A stretch of 64,000 nucleotides of DNA from Balneola sp. MJW-20. GTDB taxonomy: Bacteria > Bacteroidota > Rhodothermia > Balneolales > Balneolaceae. The stretch covers positions 62,001-126,000 of the forward strand of contig NZ_JBFNXW010000003.1 of the NCBI RefSeq assembly GCF_040811775.1, read 5' to 3'. Positions 48,154-56,490 of this stretch are shown piece after piece. The number at the start of each line of letters is the position of its first letter. The stretch's first letter is position 1. The notes beneath the pieces are model-generated. The model did no database searches. It was not told the DNA's origin and was given only the letters and a program-made list of their open reading frames with translations. Made by a program: the position numbers and the translations under genes.

Positions 48154-48783
48154 ATGATCAGTGACTTGAAATATAGACTGGCAAGAGTAGCAACTGACCT
48201 GACACCCGACAGGTTGCTTGAAGCTTATTCTGATGGATGGTTTGCTATGGCTGAAGACTGCGATGACAAGCAATTCAAATGGTTCAGTCCCAGACTAAGA
48301 GGGATACTTCCAATTGGAGGCTTTCATGTCGGTAAAAACTGTAAGCGCTTAGTAAGACAAGGGAACTATCAGGTCAAGGTGAATGCCAACTTCCAAAGTA
48401 CGGTAGAGGCGTGTGCCGACCGAGAATGGACCTGGATCAGTGATAAGTTTATAGCCCTGTTCTGCTCTTTACATGAAAGAGGATATGCGCATTCGGTGGA
48501 AATATATGATTTGGAAGAAAGGTTTATTGCAGGACAGTATGGTGTAGCACTTAAAGGAGCATTCTTCGGGGAAAGCCTTTTCAGTAAAAAAAGTGATATG
48601 GATAAAGTAACCCTTTATCATACTCATAAGATCCTGGCTGATAACGGTTTTTCACTTTGGGACCACCAATACCACACTCAATACCTCGCTCGGATGGGCT
48701 GTATTGAGATCAGAAGAAAGGAATACAAGAAAATGTTAAGAAAGGCACTTAAAGAGGATTGTGAGTTTAAGCTGTTTAAATAG
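48154..48783 (+). CDS. Leucyl/phenylalanyl-tRNA-protein transferase-like protein, copy 1
   Basis: 209 residues. Aat transfers Leu or Phe to N-terminal Arg/Lys of proteins for the N-end rule. The fold is visible: LLEAYSDGWFAMAE, FKWFSPRLRGILPIGGFHV, CADREWTWISDKFI, GYAHSVEIYD, GVALKGAFFGESLFS and LWDHQYHTQYLARMGCIEI. The usual GESMFS is GESLFS and the CQ pair after LID is HQ, so this copy is more diverged than the next one. Start ATG at 48154; it is followed 45 bases later by a second, independently complete homologue. Confidence 0.85.
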   Translation: MISDLKYRLARVATDLTPDRLLEAYSDGWFAMAEDCDDKQFKWFSPRLRGILPIGGFHVGKNCKRLVRQGNYQVKVNANFQSTVEACADREWTWISDKFIALFCSLHERGYAHSVEIYDLEERFIAGQYGVALKGAFFGESLFSKKSDMDKVTLYHTHKILADNGFSLWDHQYHTQYLARMGCIEIRRKEYKKMLRKALKEDCEFKLFK

Positions 48784-48828
48784 GATTGTTATAACTTCAC
48801 ATTATTCATAATACAGAGTGATAAAAAT

Positions 48829-49419
48829 TTGCAGGTAATAGAACCGGAAGCACTACTGAAAGCATACTCTCAAGGCATCTTCCCGATGGCTAACAGTAAA
48901 GAATCCAAAAACGTGGACTGGTATACGGCCTGTAAGCGCGGGATCATCCCTTTAGATAACTTTCACATGTCTTCAAATGTGATGCGACTGATCCGGCGCG
49001 GGGATTTTGAAGTCAATATTGATACCAACTTCAGGCAGGTTATAATAGCCTGTGCCGACCGTGAGACTACCTGGATCAATCCTCTGATCATCGATTCCTA
49101 TTGTGTATTGAATGAAATGGGATATGCTCACTCAGTAGAGATCTATACAGGAAATGAACTTACGGGGGGATTGTATGGTGTTTCACTGGGTGGGGCATTT
49201 TTCGGGGAAAGCATGTTCCATTACGAGCCGGAGACGGATAAGATCGCTCTGTACTATTGTCATGAGATCCTGGAAAAGAACGGTTTTGAATTATGGGATA
49301 CGCAATTCTATACAGATCATCTGGCTCGTTTCGGGTGTATAGAAATCGATTCAGAAGAGTACGAAATCCGTCTTGAAAAGGCACTCCAAAAGAGGTGTAG
49401 CTTCCGGATGATTAAATAA
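48829..49419 (+). CDS. aat: Leucyl/phenylalanyl-tRNA-protein transferase, copy 2
   Basis: 196 residues beginning at a TTG (48829), since no in-frame ATG lies upstream. It keeps SQGIFPMANSKE, CADRETTWINPLIIDSY, GYAHSVEIYTGNELTGGLYG, GAFFGESMFH and LWDTQFYTDHLARFGCIEI, closer to standard Aat than copy 1. Both lack the longer N-terminus of the E. coli protein (234 residues), matching compact Aat versions. The tandem pair could form a heteromer, or one may have a new substrate. No ClpS or ClpA gene is in the window. Confidence 0.87.
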   Translation: MQVIEPEALLKAYSQGIFPMANSKESKNVDWYTACKRGIIPLDNFHMSSNVMRLIRRGDFEVNIDTNFRQVIIACADRETTWINPLIIDSYCVLNEMGYAHSVEIYTGNELTGGLYGVSLGGAFFGESMFHYEPETDKIALYYCHEILEKNGFELWDTQFYTDHLARFGCIEIDSEEYEIRLEKALQKRCSFRMIK

Positions 49420-49445
49420 AAATGGCCGCCGGTGTAGCAACCGGC
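49419..49445 (-). terminator. Possible terminator of the sigma/anti-sigma operon
   Basis: GCCGGT/ACCGGC with a six-base loop; on the minus strand, downstream of the 390-aa gene, it is followed after a few bases by ATTTTTATTT. Confidence 0.4.
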
Positions 49446-49477
49446 AGCCTGCCTGCTCATTCAGAATAAACTGAATA

Positions 49478-50650
49478 TCAAAATTCGTTGATACTGATCC
49501 GGCTCAGGGCTTGATCACGGCTTAAAGCCCCCTTGTTTAGCTGATCCAGTACTGATTTGTTGACCTGAAGAGTTATACGGTCAGGAAACACATCATTATT
49601 CATGAAAGCCTGCCCCAGGTTTACTGTGATCATGATGTTCTGCCCGTTATTTACTGAAGAGAGGGTTGTTCCGTAATCCACGATGTACTGTTTCAGGTTC
49701 GACTTCAGGTCTTCAAGAGCCGTTCTGACTTTCTCTATTCTTTCTTCACGGCTCTTTTCTGCCTCTTCAGTCGACTCAAACCGGAACCCTTCAACAGTCG
49801 ATCTGGCCAGCACTTCCCGTACTCTCTCATCCCTTACTTCCATGATATTGAGGCGGGTATCGTAGCGGGCATCCATATTGAATAGAGCACCAAAATTATC
49901 AAGCAGGAGGTAGCTTACTCGCCCTCTGACCCGGAATGAATCCCCTGATGATTCAGATAATCCGGTATCCAGGATATTGCTGAAGATTTTAAGGTCTAAG
50001 ATCTCTTCATTTTCGGATTCTGAAATGGTGAGCCTGTTCTCAAGAGCTTCCTCACTCATTTTGCTTTGTTTATAAGCATTCAGGTCAGACCGCTTTGCTG
50101 CAACGGATATTGTCGGGATCCTTTCAGTTTCATTCTCTTCAACCATTTTACCAATGGCAATGGCTCTTCCAAAGAATTCATTTGATGCACTGTTTTTATA
50201 GATGACCAGGACATTCTCATTATCTTTAAGCTGACCGATGGTTGGTGCATAATCCATGATGAACTCTTTTATGCGTTCTTTGATGGATTCGGCATCCACT
50301 TCACTGCTACGGGATGCGCCGGATATGTTATAGGAAAAGACGTTTGTTACTTCCTCGTCTTCATCATCAGAGGAGGTGGTTCTAATATAAAAGATATTCC
50401 CTGCTTCGTAGGTAAATATGATCCCGTAGCCGGGAAGGTAGGTGCCTTTAACATTGCTGCCACCGGTCCGGAAGCTGGCGAAATTACCGGAGGTGCCGGA
50501 CTGGCTGGTCTTTAACATCTCGTTAAGTACATTTTCCATGATCCGGATATCCCGGTTCATGCGGTCGGCATCGAGATCCTGGGCAGTAAGACCGGGTGCT
50601 GTTAGGCAAGCCAGCAGACCCATTAGTAAATAGATTTTAAGTGCTTTCAT
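49478..50650 (-). CDS. Secreted protein of the ECF sigma operon, internally duplicated
   Basis: 390 residues with signal peptide (IYLLMGLLACLTAPGLTAQ). The mature part contains two related modules: about residues 30-165 (LPGYGIIFTYEAGN ... IKEFIMDYAPTIGQLKDNEN) and about 215-350 (SYLLLDNFGALFNMDAR ... LKQYIVDYGTTLSSVNNGQN), with matching helix, strand and YG/YA turn positions. No family recognised. It is 19 bases downstream of the anti-sigma gene on the same strand, so it is probably a target or sensor of this envelope-stress-type regulon. Acidic clusters (SSDDEDEE) stand out. Confidence 0.78.
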   Translation of the reverse strand: MKALKIYLLMGLLACLTAPGLTAQDLDADRMNRDIRIMENVLNEMLKTSQSGTSGNFASFRTGGSNVKGTYLPGYGIIFTYEAGNIFYIRTTSSDDEDEEVTNVFSYNISGASRSSEVDAESIKERIKEFIMDYAPTIGQLKDNENVLVIYKNSASNEFFGRAIAIGKMVEENETERIPTISVAAKRSDLNAYKQSKMSEEALENRLTISESENEEILDLKIFSNILDTGLSESSGDSFRVRGRVSYLLLDNFGALFNMDARYDTRLNIMEVRDERVREVLARSTVEGFRFESTEEAEKSREERIEKVRTALEDLKSNLKQYIVDYGTTLSSVNNGQNIMITVNLGQAFMNNDVFPDRITLQVNKSVLDQLNKGALSRDQALSRISINEF

Positions 50651-50669
50651 GTTTCAAGTATTTAGATTC

Positions 50670-51350
50670 TTAATTTTGTGAACTAACTGTTTGTATGATC
50701 TCGCCTAACACCTGATCGGTTTGTCTGAATCGGTCGTAGTAAGCTTGTTCCATGCTGCTGAGGCCGCTGCTTAGAAGCTGCATGTCGGTATATCGCTGGT
50801 CGTTTATATAATCAGCAAAACTGGCTAAGGTTAGCTGAAACTGTTCTTCTTGTTGCTGTCGGGAGGCTTCAAGAAGGTCAGCCATCAGTCGGGCATTTTC
50901 CTCTTTGACCTCATCCAGCATGAATTGTACCTGTTCCGGTGATATGCCCTGTTCTGCCGGGGCTTGCTCGCCAAAGGTGAGAGCAAAGCCCTCACTTCCA
51001 ATACTGAAATTCATATCGGTCAGAGCCCCGGTAATGAAAAAGAGCAAAACCATAAAAGCAGTGGCAAAAGCGGCTCTGCTAAGGCTGTTAAGAGTAAGAA
51101 GGGACTCTAAAAGCCGGCTGAACCCGCTCTGTTCTGCCGGTGCAGAATCCGGTTCCATCATGACCAGTTGTTCAGCGGGATCTTCTGACTGAAGGTGGGT
51201 GAGCATCTGGCGAACATCACCCAGCTGCTGAAGTTCATCCTTCAGCTCCGGATATTTTTCCAGGTACTGTTCCAGTTCTGTACGGCGACCGGGATCCAGT
51301 TCATCGTACATATAATCCATAAAGAGCAAGCGAGCAGTTTCCTTATCCAT
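50670..51350 (-). CDS. Membrane-spanning anti-sigma factor
   Basis: 226 residues from the ATG at 51350; a longer open frame exists but overlaps deep into the sigma gene. The N-terminus (MDKETARLLFMDYMYDELDP, then LEKYPELKDELQQLGDVRQM) resembles anti-sigma domains but lacks the zinc-binding HxxxCxxC. One transmembrane helix (AAFATAFMVLLFFITGAL) is followed by a periplasmic coiled coil (LDEVKEENARLMADLLEAS). It likely holds the sigma factor at the membrane until a signal is received. Its start overlaps the sigma gene by 8 bases. Confidence 0.8.
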   Translation of the reverse strand: MDKETARLLFMDYMYDELDPGRRTELEQYLEKYPELKDELQQLGDVRQMLTHLQSEDPAEQLVMMEPDSAPAEQSGFSRLLESLLTLNSLSRAAFATAFMVLLFFITGALTDMNFSIGSEGFALTFGEQAPAEQGISPEQVQFMLDEVKEENARLMADLLEASRQQQEEQFQLTLASFADYINDQRYTDMQLLSSGLSSMEQAYYDRFRQTDQVLGEIIQTVSSQN

Positions 51351-51912
51351 AATTGAAAACCTCTTGATTAATATTCCATGAGTCGAAGGTCTTTTTAAGG
51401 GCATTGAGACCGTAGTACATCCGTGACTTGACGGTGTTTTCAGATTCATCCAGGATCTCAGCGATCTCCCTGAATTTGAGTCCTTCGTACTCTTTCATGA
51501 TAACAACCAGCCTTTGTTCAGGAGGTAGTTGTAATAAAGCTTTGTGCAGCAGTACAATAGCCTCATTCCGGTGAAGACGTTCATCGGCTCCGGTAGCTAC
51601 ATCGGTTTGTGGAGCTGTTTTAAGTGCCTCATAAGAAGTAGCGCGTTTGCGGCCTACTCTTTTCAGTTCATCAAGGCAGAGGTTATTGGCAATGGTATAA
51701 AGCCAGGATCCGAATTTTCCGGCATCATCCAGGGTGTCCATTTTCTGATAGGCCCTGATAAAGGTCTTTTGAGTGATCTCCGCGGCGTCATCCGAACTTG
51801 CGAAGAAACGGTAAGCAAAACGGTGGATCTTATTCTGCCATCGTTTCACAAGCTCATTAAAAGCCTGGTGATCTCCACCCAGGAAATTTTGTACCAGTTG
51901 TGCGTCTTCCAT
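51343..51912 (-). CDS. ECF-type RNA polymerase sigma factor
   Basis: 189 residues of the sigma-70 ECF group. Region 2 is FNELVKRWQNKIHRFAYRFF ... DAAEITQKTFIRAYQKMDT, and region 4 is LQLPPEQRLVVIMKEYEGLKFREIAEILDESENTVKSRMYYGL. It directs polymerase to a set of stress genes once freed from the anti-sigma encoded next (8-base overlap). Possible autoregulation cannot be shown: no ECF promoter sequence is clear in the 280 bases upstream. The third gene encodes a secreted protein unique to the operon. Confidence 0.93.
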   Translation of the reverse strand: MEDAQLVQNFLGGDHQAFNELVKRWQNKIHRFAYRFFASSDDAAEITQKTFIRAYQKMDTLDDAGKFGSWLYTIANNLCLDELKRVGRKRATSYEALKTAPQTDVATGADERLHRNEAIVLLHKALLQLPPEQRLVVIMKEYEGLKFREIAEILDESENTVKSRMYYGLNALKKTFDSWNINQEVFNYG

Positions 51913-52192
51913 TTATGCCAATGGCTATGACTGTTTATCAATTTCGGTACTTAGACGAACAAAGGATCTAAATAGTTTTATGAAAAGTGAGATTACATCA
52001 GAATGGGTTCAATCAGTCACGTATTTGAATTAAAAAAGACCATTAGTAGAGAATGGAGGGGTACAAGCCCTCTCTTTATTCATCAGACTTGGCTTGGTAA
52101 GACTCAGTGTTCACCCTTTTGCACAAAAGATTCAGTTTATCTGATCTTCGAGAAATCTCTGTAAACGCTAAATACTTTGTTCTGAACTACAA

Positions 52193-53302
52193 TCAACTAT
52201 CAACTTTTCTGGCCTCAAAAGGAATTTCAAGCTGTTCATATATAAATTCTTCATCCAGGTTGAGGTTGGAGAGGGAGATGCCAAGCAGCCGGACTTCCCG
52301 AATACCGATCTCGGTTTCTTCCATCAGTCCCAGTACGGTATTGAATATATCTTCCTTATCGTTAGTGAAATTCGGGAGGGAAGCGCTGCGGGTGATGGTA
52401 TCGAAATTCTTATATCGCACCTTCAGGGTCACGGTCTTACCGGCAGCCTGGATCTTCTGCATCCCTGTAGCTATCTGGCCGGAAAGATCACTCAGAAATT
52501 CCCGTATCCAGTCCATGTCAGCCATATCATCAGAAAAGGTTCTTTCTTTGCCGTAAGATTTCCGGATCCGGTGAGTTTTCACTTTTCTGTGGTCAATGCC
52601 GCGGACTATGTTGTAATAATATCGCCCGGATTTACCGAATGCTTTGGCCAGGTCTAATTCGCTCCATATTTTGAGATCAGCTCCGGTCCGGATACCTAGT
52701 GCATGCATCTTCTTCAGGGTGGCCTTTCCCACCCCCCAGAATTTTGCGATATCCAGTTCTTCCAGAAAGGCGGCGGCCTTATCCGGCGGTATCAGCGTCA
52801 AACCATTTGGTTTATCCAGATCGGAGGCCACCTTTGCCAGAAACTTATTATGCCCGATCCCCGCCGATGCTGTCAAACCGGTGGTCTCTCTAATCTGTTC
52901 TTTGATCTTTTTAGCTATCAGTGTGGCAGAGGGGATCCCTTTATGGTTCTCGGTAACGTCCATATAGGCTTCATCCAGAGAGAGTGGCTCAACAAGATCA
53001 GTATACTCAAAAAAGATATCCCTAATTTGCTGTGAAGCTTTTTTATAAGCATCAAAACGGGGCTTTACAAATATCCCGTTAGGACACAACCTTGCCGCCC
53101 TGGAGCTGGGCATAGCCGAATGTACACCGAACTTTCGGGCTTCGTAACTGCAGGTTGCTACTACCCCGCGGCCATTAGGTGATCCACCCACAATGACCGG
53201 CTTTCCCTTCAATTCGGGACGGTCGCGTTGCTCGACCGATGCATAGAATGCATCCATATCGATGTGAATGATCTTCCTGATGGGGAAATCAGCTTTTTCC
53301 AT
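52193..53302 (-). CDS. dinB: DNA polymerase IV (Y-family)
   Basis: Translesion polymerase of 369 residues. Catalytic acidic motifs are present: IHIDMDAFYASVEQRDRPEL, SLDEAYMDVTENHKG and the steric region YEARKFGVHSAMPSSRAARL. A helix-hairpin-helix and a little-finger domain (ITRSASLPNFTNDKEDIFN) follow. The C-terminus lacks an obvious beta-clamp pentapeptide in the visible sequence. It is a single gene, downstream of which the dipeptidase terminator lies on the same strand. It is not related to the DinB-fold protein at 43.7 kb. Confidence 0.95.
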   Translation of the reverse strand: MEKADFPIRKIIHIDMDAFYASVEQRDRPELKGKPVIVGGSPNGRGVVATCSYEARKFGVHSAMPSSRAARLCPNGIFVKPRFDAYKKASQQIRDIFFEYTDLVEPLSLDEAYMDVTENHKGIPSATLIAKKIKEQIRETTGLTASAGIGHNKFLAKVASDLDKPNGLTLIPPDKAAAFLEELDIAKFWGVGKATLKKMHALGIRTGADLKIWSELDLAKAFGKSGRYYYNIVRGIDHRKVKTHRIRKSYGKERTFSDDMADMDWIREFLSDLSGQIATGMQKIQAAGKTVTLKVRYKNFDTITRSASLPNFTNDKEDIFNTVLGLMEETEIGIREVRLLGISLSNLNLDEEFIYEQLEIPFEARKVDS

Positions 53303-53358
53303 ACATATATATTACACATATAAATTGTAAAGGAGAAGTATTCGGTAAACTATCAGAA

Positions 53359-53393
53359 ATAAAAAAAGCTACCCGGATCAGGGGCAGCTTTTT
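53359..53393 (-). terminator. Terminator of the dipeptidase gene
   Basis: AAAAAGCTACCC pairs with GGGCAGCTTTTT with one mismatch and a six-base loop; the minus strand continues with a T run. Confidence 0.75.
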
Positions 53394-53415
53394 CTCCAAA
53401 CAAAAAAAAGGGTTA

Positions 53416-54720
53416 TCAGGAAGCCTGTAGTTCAGCAGCTACTTTTTCCACTTCTTCCATTACGCGCAGCAGGTTGCCGCCCCAGATCTTGCGGATCTCT
53501 TCTTCGGTGTACCCTCTTCTAACGAGTTCCAGGGTCACGTTGAATGTTTCTGATGCATCATTCCAGCCATCAATACCGCCGCCGCCGTCGAAGTCGGAGC
53601 TGATGCCCACATGATCGATGCCAATCAGGCCGACCATATAGTCGATATGGTCCACAAAATCAGCCACATCCACACCGGGAGCGACATCATCCAGCTCGGC
53701 TTCAATTCTTGGCTGAGCCATCTCACGGATCTCTCTCCAGCGATCGTAGTAAGCATTACGTTCATCCTCAGGAAGTGCCCTGGCCTCATCACGGGATAAT
53801 ATTTCAAATTCTTCGGCCCGTGCCACTTCTTCCAGTATCGCATTCTGAGCTTCACTTCGTGCTGCAGCTTTTTCGGCATTAACGTATCGGCGTAAGGCAA
53901 CGGTCTGAACAACTCCGCCGTTTTCTTTGAGCATCATTAGTTCCTCGTCGTTCAGGTTTCGAGTGACATTACTTATTGACCTGGCAGATGAATGAGAGGC
54001 AATAACCGGAGCTTTTGATAACTGCATGGTTTCCATATTCGCTTTGGTGGATGGGTGTGAAATATCTACCATGATTCCCAATCGGTTCATTTCTGCTATA
54101 GCTTCCCGGCCCAAATCACTGAGACCGTCATGCAACCATTCTCCATCGGCTTCACCGGTATTGGAATCAGAGAACTGTGAATGACCGTTATGTGCAAGGC
54201 TCATATAGCGCGCACCCCGGTTGAAGAATTCCTCAATACGGGTCAGGTCAGTCCCCACCGGATACGCATTCTCCACACCGATGAGTGCTACCAGTTTTCC
54301 TTCAGAATGAATACGGCGAACGTCGGCGGCGTTGTAGGCCAGCTCAATACGATCGGGGGCTATTTCTTCGGTCAGACGGTGAATAGCTTTGAATTTATCA
54401 TCCGCGTTTTCGTATGCATCGGCATAGCCTTCAGGACTTAAAGTATCCTGACCGGTATAAACGATAAAGAAAGCAGCATCCAGGCCGCCAGCTTCCATCT
54501 TTGGCAGCGTAACCTGAGTACTAAGATCCTGTGTATAATTTATTTCCTCAGTGAAATTACCGGTATTTATATCAGCATGGGTATCCATGGTGATCACATT
54601 ATCATGAATAGCTCTAGCCTTTTCGATCAGTCCGGGCTCGTCAGTCTCGTTGCTGGTGCAGGCAGCCATTCCAAAAATTAAAATTGCAGTAAAGAGAGTT
54701 GTCAGTCTCATGGGATACAA
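53416..54720 (-). CDS. Membrane dipeptidase (M19), lipoprotein
   Basis: 434 residues. Lipobox IFGMAAC at the N-terminus. The M19 fold shows VITMDTHADINTG (zinc ligands His/Asp), ALIGVENAYPVG, YMSLAHNGHSQFSDS, MVDISHPSTKANME and VIASHSSARSIS, then GIDHVGISSDFDGGGGI. Cleaves dipeptides, perhaps from peptidoglycan or imported peptides, at the outer surface or periplasm. An in-frame ATG three codons later is possible. It is transcribed alone with a terminator behind it. Confidence 0.94.
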   Translation of the reverse strand: MYPMRLTTLFTAILIFGMAACTSNETDEPGLIEKARAIHDNVITMDTHADINTGNFTEEINYTQDLSTQVTLPKMEAGGLDAAFFIVYTGQDTLSPEGYADAYENADDKFKAIHRLTEEIAPDRIELAYNAADVRRIHSEGKLVALIGVENAYPVGTDLTRIEEFFNRGARYMSLAHNGHSQFSDSNTGEADGEWLHDGLSDLGREAIAEMNRLGIMVDISHPSTKANMETMQLSKAPVIASHSSARSISNVTRNLNDEELMMLKENGGVVQTVALRRYVNAEKAAARSEAQNAILEEVARAEEFEILSRDEARALPEDERNAYYDRWREIREMAQPRIEAELDDVAPGVDVADFVDHIDYMVGLIGIDHVGISSDFDGGGGIDGWNDASETFNVTLELVRRGYTEEEIRKIWGGNLLRVMEEVEKVAAELQAS

Positions 54721-54868
54721 ATGGTTCGGTTAGTATTTCAATTATTGTAATGCTTTTGTTCCTCAAAAGTTTTTGTCAATTGTAAAAACAGGGATGGGGA
54801 TCAAAATAGCCGGAACGACTCAGTTTATCAGTTGTTATGTATAATGAAATCAAATAAAAGGAGATATT

Positions 54869-55132
54869 ATGAGTATTGGAATTTGGTTAGGATATGCATT
54901 GATCGGTGTTCTTACCGGCTGGGTCAGTCATACATTTGCCGGAGACAGAGGGCTGAAATTGATACCGAGTCTGTTTTTTGGAATCACAGGCGCATTACTC
55001 GGCAGTAGTATGGTATATGCTGCGGAATTAGCCGGAGCAGGATTTATGGCGCTTATTGGTTCTATTGCTGTATTATTTACGGTTTATACCTTCAGGCAGG
55101 ACGAGCCGATCTTTGACAAAGCAGTGGCATAA
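54869..55132 (+). CDS. GlsB/YeaQ/YmgE-type small membrane stress protein
   Basis: 87 residues with three hydrophobic helices and small, glycine-rich turns: IGIWLGYALIGVLTGWVSH, LIPSLFFGITGALLGSSMVY and AGFMALIGSIAVLFTVYTF. The alternating GxxxG pattern and length fit the transglycosylase-associated/GlsB family, often induced by general stress. A strong Shine-Dalgarno (AAAGGAG) precedes the ATG, unusual for this genome. A terminator follows. Confidence 0.87.
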   Translation: MSIGIWLGYALIGVLTGWVSHTFAGDRGLKLIPSLFFGITGALLGSSMVYAAELAGAGFMALIGSIAVLFTVYTFRQDEPIFDKAVA

Positions 55133-55157
55133 AAGCCTCTGGTCGTTAACTAGTTTG

Positions 55158-55192
55158 CCCCCGGCGATTTACGGATTGCCGGGGGTTTTTTT
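55158..55192 (+). terminator. Terminator after the GlsB-type gene
   Basis: CCCCCGGC pairs with GCCGGGGG, loop of 12 bases, then seven Ts. Confidence 0.9.
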
Positions 55193-55260
55193 ATGGAACA
55201 AAAATGATGCAGGAAGATAGAAAGACACACTATCCGGATTAATCCTGTAACTCATTAAAA

Positions 55261-55659
55261 ATGACTTCTAAAGACCGTAAAGTTCAGATCTTTCTGTTCT
55301 GCTTTTACCTGTTAACGGGTTTATACCTTGGTTATAAATCGGCTATGATGATCCTTTCCGGGATAGAATCTCAAAGCCTCTTTCAGTATGGTGAATTCGG
55401 ACTTCCCATACTCGGAATTACCATAAGTGTGATAGCAGCAATATGTAGTTTTATCAGTTCTTTTGGATTGTTTATAAGGGTCAGGTGGGTTTATGGGTTC
55501 ACTCTGTTCACATCCGGCCTGATGTTCTGTTATGCCATCGAAAATGTGGGCGAGTCGCTGCAGAGGAACCCCTACGAAAGCATCCCTCTAATTCTTATGA
55601 TCGTGATCATACTTCAGAGTTTTCCGTTTCTGATGAAGAAATCCTTCCGGACCCTGTAA
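55261..55659 (+). CDS. Hypothetical four-helix membrane protein, 132 aa
   Basis: Predicted helices: IFLFCFYLLTGLYLGYKSAMM, LGITISVIAAICSFISSFGLF, WVYGFTLFTSGLMFCYAI and LILMIVIILQSFPFLM. No family recognised. It is followed 31 bases later by another membrane protein gene in the same direction, so the two may be an operon. Confidence 0.65.
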   Translation: MTSKDRKVQIFLFCFYLLTGLYLGYKSAMMILSGIESQSLFQYGEFGLPILGITISVIAAICSFISSFGLFIRVRWVYGFTLFTSGLMFCYAIENVGESLQRNPYESIPLILMIVIILQSFPFLMKKSFRTL

Positions 55660-55690
55660 CAAGCCCGTCTTCTCTTTCGTCAAAGCATTC

Positions 55691-56413
55691 ATGGAAGAGA
55701 TCAGACAAAAAGACATTGATTGGCTGCTAAATCTGAACGAGGAATTTGTCCGCCCTGAGTTACCTTCGAAACCGAAAATCAAAAGCAGGTTCCGGTTCAG
55801 TACTCTGCTGGTCGGAGCAGCACTGGTTATAACGCTAGCCATACTTCCATTCTTTTTACTGGTCCGGACTTCCGTTTACCTGGAACAGATTATGCAACTG
55901 AATCCCTGGCTCTCTCTCCTTGGGGGGATTTTATCAGTGATTTTCTTGCTGGGATTCTATGTACTGCTGCTTATCCGTAAGCTTGAAAATCGAAGACTCA
56001 TTATGAGGTACGCCATGCGGGGTGTTAGTGTGATGGTGGCCGGTTTCTGCTTGTACGGTCTTTTTTATATCTCCAGCCTGAATGCTAAAGACGATAATAT
56101 CCGTGAAGTGTATCGTTCCCTTCACCCGGTAATGAGGGTCGCCGTTTCTACGCTGACCCTGGCAGATAAGGACCTTGTGATCACCGACATCTCACGCACA
56201 CAGGAAGATTATCGGAGAATGGGTTTACCGGTAAATGAGTCTTCTCTTCATTTCAGGCAGGCAAGCGGTTTTGTTCATGCGATCGATCTTAGAACCATAG
56301 GGCAGCCGGAATGGAGAAATAAATTACTGGAGTTCACCTTTAAAGCTCTTGGAATTCATACGATCCGGCATGTGGGTACGGCGGACCATCTGCACGTATA
56401 TCTACAGGTTTAA
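55691..56413 (+). CDS. Membrane protein with a C-terminal soluble domain, unknown function
   Basis: 240 residues. Three transmembrane helices (about 37-57, 72-94, 110-130) precede a periplasmic or cytosolic C-terminal domain with GFVHAIDLRTIG and HTIRHVGTADHLHVYLQ. The late His-x-His and the HAID stretch loosely recall LAS-type (M15) peptidases, but the normal SxHxxGxAxD motif is not intact, so I do not claim activity. Its neighbour on both sides gives no functional hint. Confidence 0.65.
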   Translation: MEEIRQKDIDWLLNLNEEFVRPELPSKPKIKSRFRFSTLLVGAALVITLAILPFFLLVRTSVYLEQIMQLNPWLSLLGGILSVIFLLGFYVLLLIRKLENRRLIMRYAMRGVSVMVAGFCLYGLFYISSLNAKDDNIREVYRSLHPVMRVAVSTLTLADKDLVITDISRTQEDYRRMGLPVNESSLHFRQASGFVHAIDLRTIGQPEWRNKLLEFTFKALGIHTIRHVGTADHLHVYLQV

Positions 56414-56490
56414 ATATTGTCATATTGCTTGTATCTCTGTGATATAATCCCGACAATCAAAATCTAATCCTAAATGTCTTATATCACGGT

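Noticed and set aside
48154..49419. The two aat-like reading frames as one gene split by a frameshift
   Set aside because: Each has its own complete set of Aat motifs from the N-terminal region to the C-terminal region, so they are two tandem genes.
55691..56413. Assignment of the C-terminal domain as an active M15/LAS peptidase
   Set aside because: The characteristic SxHxxGxAxD motif is not intact; only a weak HxH resemblance remains.
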